A stretch of DNA of 64,000 nt from Thiohalocapsa sp. (GTDB lineage Bacteria; Pseudomonadota; Gammaproteobacteria; Chromatiales; Chromatiaceae), in NCBI GenBank assembly GCA_021736785.1, contig JAIPFF010000007.1:62001-126000 (forward strand). Reading direction: 5' to 3'. Shown here piece by piece: positions 58,278 through 64,000 of this stretch; position 1 is the first letter of the stretch; each line of letters starts with the position of its first letter. The position numbers and the translations under genes are program-made. The notes beneath the pieces were generated by a model, which saw only the letters and a program-made list of their open reading frames with translations, searched no databases and had not been told where the DNA came from.

Positions 58278-58841
58278 ATGGGTATTATGGCGCGTTTGCA
58301 ACCGACGCCCCGGACGCGGCTCGTGCTTTCTATCCTCCAATTTTTTCTGGATCTCTGCATGCTGCGGCGAAATCCGCAGGATCTGCCGGCATCGAACGCA
58401 TTGTTCGGGCTGGTGCTCGCGGCCGGCCTGATCGGCGGGCTGCTGCTCGCCGTCGCTGCGGGGGCGTCGCCGCTGGTCGGACTGGGGCAGACTGCGCTGG
58501 ATTTCCTCTTGATGTTCGCGGCGCTGCATCTTGCCCTGAAGCTGATGAGCAAGCCCGAGCGCTTTCTGCAGACGGCGACGGCGCTGGTCGGGGCGGATAC
58601 CCTGATCGGGCTGGTCGCGCTGACCCCGATCAGCTTCGTCGGCCCGAGTCCGCAGGAGAGCCCTGAGTTACTGTTGGTCGGGCTGGTATTTCTCGCCCTA
58701 GTGGTTTGGAGCGTCGTCGTCACCGGCCATATCCTGCGGCATGCTTTCGGGCTGACACTCGGCCAAGGCGCGGCCATCGCCATCGCCTTCGATGTGCTGT
58801 CCTTCGTCGTTGTCGGCTCCGTTGCCCAAGGGGCCGGCTGA
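58278..58841 (+). CDS. Small integral membrane protein of unknown function
   Basis: 187 residues from ATG 58278; a second ATG lies at 58287. Four or five membrane segments: NALFGLVLAAGLIGGLLLAVAAG, ALDFLLMFAALHLAL, ALVGADTLIGLVALTPI, LLLVGLVFLALVVWSVVVTGHILRHA and GQGAAIAIAFDVLSFVVVGSVAQ. The helix pattern recalls YIP1-type proteins; this is not firm. It ends one base before the mpl ATG, so it is co-transcribed with the cell-wall recycling gene. Confidence 0.75.
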   Translation: MGIMARLQPTPRTRLVLSILQFFLDLCMLRRNPQDLPASNALFGLVLAAGLIGGLLLAVAAGASPLVGLGQTALDFLLMFAALHLALKLMSKPERFLQTATALVGADTLIGLVALTPISFVGPSPQESPELLLVGLVFLALVVWSVVVTGHILRHAFGLTLGQGAAIAIAFDVLSFVVVGSVAQGAG

Positions 58842-58842
58842 C

Positions 58843-60207
58843 ATGCACCTGCACATTCTGGGTATCTGCGGCACGTTCATGGGAGGCGTGGCGCTGTTGG
58901 CGCGCGCACTCGGTCATCGCGTCACCGGGTCGGATGCCGACGTCTACCCGCCGATGAGCACGCAGCTCGAGGCCGCCGGTATCGCGCTGACCGAGGGCTT
59001 CGAGGCCGAGCAACTGCGGCCGGCGCCCGATGTCGTCGTCGTCGGCAATGCGATGAAGCGCGGCATTTCGGTGGTCGAGTACATGCTCGACGCGGGCCTG
59101 CCCTATGTGTCGGGGCCCCAATGGCTATCGGAGCACCTGCTGCAGGGGCGCCACGTGCTCGCCGTTTCAGGTACCCACGGAAAGACCACGACCGCCAGTA
59201 TGCTGGCGTGGCTCCTGCAGGATGCGGGCCTCGAGCCGGGCTTTCTGATCGGCGGTGTTCCGCGGGATTTCGGCGTCTCCGCGCATTTGGGCGAGGGCCG
59301 CTTTTTCGTCGTCGAGGCGGACGAGTACGACACGGCGTTCTTCGACAAGCGCTCCAAATTCGTGCATTACCGCCCGCGCACGCTGATCATGAATAACCTG
59401 GAGTTCGACCACGCGGACATCTTCGACGATTTGGCGATGATCCAGCGCCAGTTCCATCACCTGGTCCGCACGGTGCCCGGCACGGGCCTGATCGTGCATC
59501 CGGCCGGCGAGCCCGCGATTTCCACCGTGCTCGATATGGGCTGCTGGACGCCGACCCAGTCCACCGGAGACGGCGGCGACTGGAGTACGCGCCAGAGTGC
59601 CGCGGACGGCTCGGCGTTCGATGTGATCCGCGGCGGCGAGCCGGCAGGTACGGTGCATTGGGAGCAGACGGGCGCGCACAACATCCAAAACGCGCTGTCG
59701 GCCGTGGCGGCGGCGGCCCATGTGGGTGTCGAGCCCGCGCGCGCCTGCGCATCGCTGGGGCGTTTTCAGGGCGTGAAGCGGCGCATGGAACTGCGCGGAG
59801 AAGTGGCCGGAATCCGGGTCTACGATGATTTCGCGCATCACCCCACCGCGATTGCCAGCACGCTGGAGGGGCTGCGCCGGCACGTCGGCGGTGAGCGCAT
59901 CATCGCGGTGCTCGAGCCGCGCTCGAACACCATGCGAATGGGCGTGCACCGTGCGGCCCTGTCCGCCTCGCTGACCGCCGCCGATCTTGTGCACGTCTTC
60001 GCTCCGCCGGAGCTCGGCTGGGATGCCGGCGCGGCGCTGGCGCCGCTCGGCGCTCGAGTGCGGGTGGCCGCGGAGGTCGAGCGCATCGTCGCCGACATCG
60101 CCGCCGACGCCGCTGCCGGCGACCATGTCCTGGTCATGAGCAACGGCGGTTTCCAGGGCATTCATCAGCGGCTCCTCGACGCGCTGGCGCACGCCGCTCA
60201 GCGATGA
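58843..60207 (+). CDS. mpl: UDP-MurNAc : L-Ala-gamma-D-Glu-meso-DAP ligase
   Basis: 454 residues from ATG 58843. Mur ligase with N-terminal Rossmann part (HLHILGICGTFMGGVALLARALGH, a Mpl hallmark in place of the MurC start), ATP site GTHGKTTT (110-117), VVEADEYDTAFFDKRSKFVHYRP and FAHHPTAI. It reattaches the recycled tripeptide to UDP-MurNAc, saving peptidoglycan synthesis steps, and is typical of Gammaproteobacteria and Betaproteobacteria. It overlaps ubiX by 4 bases (ATGA). Confidence 0.96.
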   Translation: MHLHILGICGTFMGGVALLARALGHRVTGSDADVYPPMSTQLEAAGIALTEGFEAEQLRPAPDVVVVGNAMKRGISVVEYMLDAGLPYVSGPQWLSEHLLQGRHVLAVSGTHGKTTTASMLAWLLQDAGLEPGFLIGGVPRDFGVSAHLGEGRFFVVEADEYDTAFFDKRSKFVHYRPRTLIMNNLEFDHADIFDDLAMIQRQFHHLVRTVPGTGLIVHPAGEPAISTVLDMGCWTPTQSTGDGGDWSTRQSAADGSAFDVIRGGEPAGTVHWEQTGAHNIQNALSAVAAAAHVGVEPARACASLGRFQGVKRRMELRGEVAGIRVYDDFAHHPTAIASTLEGLRRHVGGERIIAVLEPRSNTMRMGVHRAALSASLTAADLVHVFAPPELGWDAGAALAPLGARVRVAAEVERIVADIAADAAAGDHVLVMSNGGFQGIHQRLLDALAHAAQR

Positions 60208-60815
60208 GTCAGTGGCATAAGACAATCGCCGTGGCCATGACCGGCGCTTCCGGCACCGGCTATGGGCTGCGTGTGCTGCAGTGCCTGATCGATGCAGACG
60301 TGCGCGTCTATCTGCTGATTTCGCAGGCGGCCCAAGTCGTGCTGAAGATGGAGGCGGACTTGGATGCGCCGTCCCGGCCAAGCGATGCGGAGCGCTTTTT
60401 CAGCGACTATTGCAACGCCAAACCGGGGCAGTTGCGGGTATTCGGCCGTCAACAATGGACCGCCCCGGTGGCGAGCGGCAGCAACCCGCCGGATGCGATG
60501 ACGATCTGTCCCTGCACCACCGGCACACTCGCGAGCATCGCGGCAGGCCTGAGCGACGACCTGATCGACCGTGCCGCCGATGTGGCGCTGAAGGAAGGCC
60601 GCAAGCTCATCCTGGTGGTGCGCGAGATGCCGTTCACAACTATCCATCTGGAGAATATGCTGCGCCTGGCGCGGGCCGGAGCCGTGATCATGCCGGCCAA
60701 CCCCGGCTTCTATACCAAGCCGCAGAGTATCGACGACCTGATCGATTTCGTCGCCGCACGGGTGCTCGATCATCTTGATGTCCCGAACCGGCTGTCGCCG
60801 CGCTGGGGCGATTGA
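60204..60815 (+). CDS. ubiX: Flavin prenyltransferase UbiX
   Basis: 203 residues. Family motifs AMTGASGTGYGLRVL (flavin site), CPCTTGTLASIAAG, RADV-like DRAADVALKEGRKLILVVREMPFTTIHLENMLRLARAGA and PANPGFYTKPQSIDDLIDFVAARVLD. It makes prenylated FMN for the decarboxylase UbiD in ubiquinone synthesis. Overlaps mpl by 4 bases; the mpl-ubiX order is frequent in Gammaproteobacteria. Confidence 0.96.
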   Translation: MSQWHKTIAVAMTGASGTGYGLRVLQCLIDADVRVYLLISQAAQVVLKMEADLDAPSRPSDAERFFSDYCNAKPGQLRVFGRQQWTAPVASGSNPPDAMTICPCTTGTLASIAAGLSDDLIDRAADVALKEGRKLILVVREMPFTTIHLENMLRLARAGAVIMPANPGFYTKPQSIDDLIDFVAARVLDHLDVPNRLSPRWGD

Positions 60816-60862
60816 GCCCGGATAAGCGGTCGGGCCCGGCGGCGGATCGGGCTCGGCCGGCT

Positions 60863-62887
60863 CTAGCGGCCGCCGATCAGGCCGCTGGCCTTGATTGCCA
60901 TGCGCATCGGTCGCTGGTCGTCGATCACCAGTTGCGGTGCGGCCAGCGCGTCGTTTCTGAATATCGCGCCGGCATCGATGCCGGGACCGGCTTCGGCGCC
61001 TGGTTCCGCCGCAACCGTCACCGGCAGCGCCACGAGACCAACGATATTCTCCTTTCGCAGCAGTGTGACATCGCCGACCCAGATCGGCATTTTGGCGTCG
61101 ATGCGGCAGCGTGTCTCCCAGAGTCTCAGCACCAGACGCTGGCCCGTATCGGTGTCTTTGACCAGCGTGATGGATTCGTGTCGCCCGTTATGGACGTGCG
61201 GGATGACCGGCAGTTCCGACAGCGGCAACGAGGGCGACAGGAACTTCATCGCGTTCCCCCAAGACAGCATCTCGGCACGCCGCCATTCCAGCGGGCGCAG
61301 CGCATCGGCGAGCGCCGGCAACGTGCCGGCGTAGTGCAGATCGAACGGCGGCTGGCTGCGTCGCCACAGGTCCCGTCGACGGCTCGGCATCAGGTCGCAG
61401 GCTCGGGTTTGCCACTCGTCGGCGCCGATCGACTGAATCGGCGGGCGCGGGCGGTAGCGCTCCAAATCCGATGCGTGCAAGGTCAGGCTGGCAGCGAAAA
61501 AGCTGGCGGCAACGCTGACCAGGGCGATCAACACCAGCCGCGGCCGGTATCCGGGACGCCGCGTGTGGCGTCGGAATGCAAGCCCCAGTGCCGATATCCA
61601 GGCGAGCCCGAGCGCGGTACTGCCCATGACGTCCGTGAGCCATTCGGCGCCGAAGTAGAGACGGGCCAGCGCGACGCTGACGATGACGGCTGCCGCCGCC
61701 GCGTAAGGTAGAGATCGGCCTCGCCCCTGTCTTCCGCGGGAGGCCAGCACCGCCAGAAAACCGTAGATCAGCGTTGCGCCCAGCACCGGCGCGCTCGGGA
61801 ACGACCACGGCCAGCGCAGCGCCAGTTCCAGCGGTGGGCGCTGCACCTGCAGTATGCCTCCGAGCGCGGGCACGGCTACCAGCGCGAACGCCGCCGCGGA
61901 GAGCCAGTAGCTCGCATCGCGCCGCCGGCCCTCGCGGGAGAGCTCCAGGGCGACGGCGACCAGTAGCGTCAGCAGTACCGGCCATGCTCCGAGTCTGCCG
62001 AGCGCCGCCATGACATGGTTCGCGAGCGGTGTATGCAGGCTCTGGCCCAGGTCGAGGGCGATCTGATTGATCACCAAGTCCTGTGCGCCGATGATGCCGA
62101 CGCCGACGCTGAAGCCGAGCACGGCGGTGGCGCCGAGCAACGCGGCCGCGAGCGCGGTCAGAGTGGCCGCATCCGGATGCTCGGGGTCGGCCAGCGCCTG
62201 GGCGATGCGCCCGGCCTTCGGGTGGACGTTCGCCCACCGTAGGATGCCTTGCACCCAGACATTCGCGCGCGGACTCAACAGCCAATAGATTCGTCGCGTG
62301 GCCCAGACGCTGAGCCAAATCATCAACAGAACCGTGAGCAGCAGCACGGCCAAGCGTGCCGCCGCCTCCGCAGCCAGTTGCATGGACGCGCCGAAGACAA
62401 TACCCGGTGCCAGGTAGGCCGGGCTCCAGGCCAGCGCGGAGCCGACGTTGGCCACCGCATAGCGCTTGGGCGCCATCTGCATCATGCCGGCCACGAGCGG
62501 AATGATGGCTCTGCCCGGACCGAAGAAGCGCCCGAAGACGACGCTCTTGGCGCCGTACTTCTCGAAGAAAGCCACGCCTCTGTCCAGTTGGCCCGGATAG
62601 CGGTTGAACGGCCAGTAGCAGCGAATCGATTCGCGGTACCGACGGCCCAGCCAATAGCTCAGGCCATCGCCGATGATGGCGCCGGCGGCTGCCGAAAGAC
62701 ACGTGGGCCAAAAGGCCAGGTCGCCGGTGGCGATCAGTGCCCCGGCACCGAGCATGATCATCACGCCCGGTATGATCATGCCGACCACGGCCAGGGATTC
62801 GGCCAGGGCCACCGAGCCGACCACGAGATAGGCCAAACCGGGGTTGGCGCCGATCCAGTCGAGCAGTTGTTTGAATAAGTCGTCCAT
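60863..62887 (-). CDS. DedA-PAP2-LssY fusion membrane protein with inactive-looking PAP2 domain
   Basis: 674 residues. DedA/SNARE-associated part (1-200) with ESLAVVGMIIPG and the GRFFGPGRAIIPLVAG motif of the family. PAP2-like part (about 240-450): RPP is kept, but the catalytic PSGH is SFPSAP at 362-367 and the second His (in SR..LGVHWxxDV) is Glu415 (ARLYFGAEWLTDV), so the two residues needed for phosphatase chemistry are gone. LssY C-terminal domain follows (about 480-660, soluble). Related Legionella and Thiobacteria fusions are known. A scaffold or lipid-binding role is more likely than phosphatase. Confidence 0.88.
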   Translation of the reverse strand: MDDLFKQLLDWIGANPGLAYLVVGSVALAESLAVVGMIIPGVMIMLGAGALIATGDLAFWPTCLSAAAGAIIGDGLSYWLGRRYRESIRCYWPFNRYPGQLDRGVAFFEKYGAKSVVFGRFFGPGRAIIPLVAGMMQMAPKRYAVANVGSALAWSPAYLAPGIVFGASMQLAAEAAARLAVLLLTVLLMIWLSVWATRRIYWLLSPRANVWVQGILRWANVHPKAGRIAQALADPEHPDAATLTALAAALLGATAVLGFSVGVGIIGAQDLVINQIALDLGQSLHTPLANHVMAALGRLGAWPVLLTLLVAVALELSREGRRRDASYWLSAAAFALVAVPALGGILQVQRPPLELALRWPWSFPSAPVLGATLIYGFLAVLASRGRQGRGRSLPYAAAAAVIVSVALARLYFGAEWLTDVMGSTALGLAWISALGLAFRRHTRRPGYRPRLVLIALVSVAASFFAASLTLHASDLERYRPRPPIQSIGADEWQTRACDLMPSRRRDLWRRSQPPFDLHYAGTLPALADALRPLEWRRAEMLSWGNAMKFLSPSLPLSELPVIPHVHNGRHESITLVKDTDTGQRLVLRLWETRCRIDAKMPIWVGDVTLLRKENIVGLVALPVTVAAEPGAEAGPGIDAGAIFRNDALAAPQLVIDDQRPMRMAIKASGLIGGR

Positions 62888-62981
62888 GTCGCGCTGCTCG
62901 AGTCGATCCGCCGGCCGACGTTAAAGGAAAACCGACGCTAACCGTGCGCCGGCTCTGCCGCGACTGGGCATCGGCGACGCA

Positions 62982-64000
62982 TCATGCGACCGTCGCGAAG
63001 GCCTCGGCCGCGGCGCTCAGCGTCGCGTCGATTTCCGTATCGCCATGGGCCGCGGAAATGAAGCCGGCCTCGAAGGCCGACGGGGCAAGATACACGCCGC
63101 GCTCGAGCATGGCGTGGAAAAAGGCGTTGAACTGCTCCTGATTGCAGGCCGTTGCCTGTGCAAAGTTCGTCACCGGGCCGCCATCGGTGAAGAACAGCCC
63201 GAACATCGCGCCGGCGCGATTGGTGCTGAGCGGCACGCCTGCAGCGGCGGCACGCTCGCGCATGCCGTCCGTAAAACGCCGGGTCTTCTCGGCCAGCGCC
63301 TCGTGGAACCCCGGCGCCGACAAGAGCTCCAGAGTCTTGAGGCCGGCGGTCATCGCAATCGGGTTGCCCGAGAGCGTGCCGGCTTGGTAGACCGGGCCGA
63401 GGGGGGAGATGTGCGACATGATGTCGCGCCGGCCTCCGAAGGCGCCCACGGGCATGCCGCCGCCGATGATCTTGCCGAGCGCGGTCAAGTCCGGCGTGAT
63501 GCCGTAGAGACCCTGGGCACCGCTGCGCGAGACGCGAAAACCGGTCATGACTTCGTCGAAGATCAGCACGGCGCCATGTTGATCGCAGACTTCGCGCAGC
63601 CCCTCTAGGAAGCCGGGCACGGGCGGAATGCAGTTCATGTTGCCGGCGACCGGCTCGACGATGATGCAGGCGATTTCGTCGCCGATGGCGGAGAACGTTT
63701 CGCGCACTTGGTCGAGGTCGTTGTAGGTCAGCGTGATCGTCAGTTCCGCCAAGGCCGCCGGTACTCCCGGCGAGCTCGGTTCGCCGAGGGTCAGCATGCC
63801 GGAGCCGGCCTTGACCAGCAGCGAGTCCACATGGCCGTGATAGTTGCCCTCGAACTTGACCACTTTGTCGCGGCCGGTGAAACCGCGGGCAAGACGCAGT
63901 GCGCTCATGGTGGCCTCGGTGCCGGAACTGGTCATGCGTACCAAGTCCATGCTCGGCACCATCTCGCAGACCTTGTCGGCCATCAGCGTCTCGAGCTCCG
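62982..64000 (-). CDS. hemL: Glutamate-1-semialdehyde 2,1-aminomutase (5' part beyond window)
   Basis: The C-terminal about 340 residues of HemL; the gene enters from the right edge, so the N-terminus is missing (the ATG at 63983 is internal). Motifs: [58 protein letters not shown] and the PLP Lys in [16 protein letters not shown]. It makes 5-aminolevulinate in the C5 route to haem and bacteriochlorophyll. The C5 route is usual for Gammaproteobacteria, whereas most purple Alphaproteobacteria use HemA synthase, so this supports the gammaproteobacterial placement. Confidence 0.95.
   Translation of the reverse strand, partial: ELETLMADKVCEMVPSMDLVRMTSSGTEATMSALRLARGFTGRDKVVKFEGNYHGHVDSLLVKAGSGMLTLGEPSSPGVPAALAELTITLTYNDLDQVRETFSAIGDEIACIIVEPVAGNMNCIPPVPGFLEGLREVCDQHGAVLIFDEVMTGFRVSRSGAQGLYGITPDLTALGKIIGGGMPVGAFGGRRDIMSHISPLGPVYQAGTLSGNPIAMTAGLKTLELLSAPGFHEALAEKTRRFTDGMRERAAAAGVPLSTNRAGAMFGLFFTDGGPVTNFAQATACNQEQFNAFFHAMLERGVYLAPSAFEAGFISAAHGDTEIDATLSAAAEAFATVA

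Overview
The window is GC-rich (roughly two thirds G+C by eye), densely packed and has no rRNA, tRNA, CRISPR array, transposase or phage gene that I can see. Gene content points to a Gammaproteobacterium (Mla-type transporter, PqiC-like lipoprotein, fused CysNC, SelO, Lnt, Mpl, UbiX, YdgA-like protein) that is phototrophic or recently descended from a phototroph. It carries a PpsR/CrtJ-type regulator of photosynthesis genes next to a bacteriophytochrome, followed by dxs (isoprenoid precursors for carotenoids, quinones and bacteriochlorophyll tails), with hemL at the right edge. A purple sulfur bacterium of the Chromatiaceae/Ectothiorhodospiraceae kind fits best. That is inference: no reaction-centre, light-harvesting, bch or crt gene lies in the window.

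Layout. 1-5.2 kb: edge of a FIST-like gene, then an operon of an outer-membrane barrel, a small secreted protein, a sensor kinase and its sigma-54-type response regulator. 5.2-14.6 kb: DUF2202 protein, a lone KaiB-like protein, and three overlapping genes read divergently from it: a 1255-residue LOV-like/GAF/PAS/GGDEF/EAL/REC protein, a three-PAS kinase, and a REC-GAF-PAS-PAS protein with no output domain. 14.7-19.7 kb: a coupled operon of a GNAT-nitrilase fusion and an MCE/Mla-type lipid transporter (permease, ATPase lacking key catalytic residues, MCE protein, lipoprotein). 19.8-22.8 kb: an unrecognised protein, an EamA transporter and a small cysteine-rich secreted protein. 22.9-29.1 kb: cysNC and cysD, a long non-coding stretch and a secreted sulfatase. 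29.4-39.0 kb, all on the minus strand: a giant FAD/Fe-S oxidoreductase, a SulP anion transporter, a C-terminal-sorting-type surface protein, a DRE-TIM aldolase-like enzyme and an S1-domain protein. 39.4-48.1 kb: an RND efflux pair behind a clear promoter/operator, a PepSY protein, a periplasmic MsrA-Trx-MsrB and SelO. 48.6-60.8 kb: ppsR, bphP, dxs, a DUF945 protein, gloB, lnt, a membrane protein, mpl and ubiX. 60.9-64 kb: a DedA-PAP2-LssY fusion and partial hemL.

Two blocks deserve most attention. One is the sensory block at 6.4-14.6 kb, where a KaiB-fold protein sits divergent from a protein whose first PAS domain looks like a LOV domain but has Leu in place of the flavin-adduct Cys. The other is the ppsR-bphP pair, where PpsR has no cysteine at all and the phytochrome has no kinase module, with a perfect TGT-N12-ACA PpsR-type site upstream. 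Several enzymes keep their fold but appear to have lost catalytic residues: the Mla-type ATPase, the PAP2 domain and the GGDEF domain.
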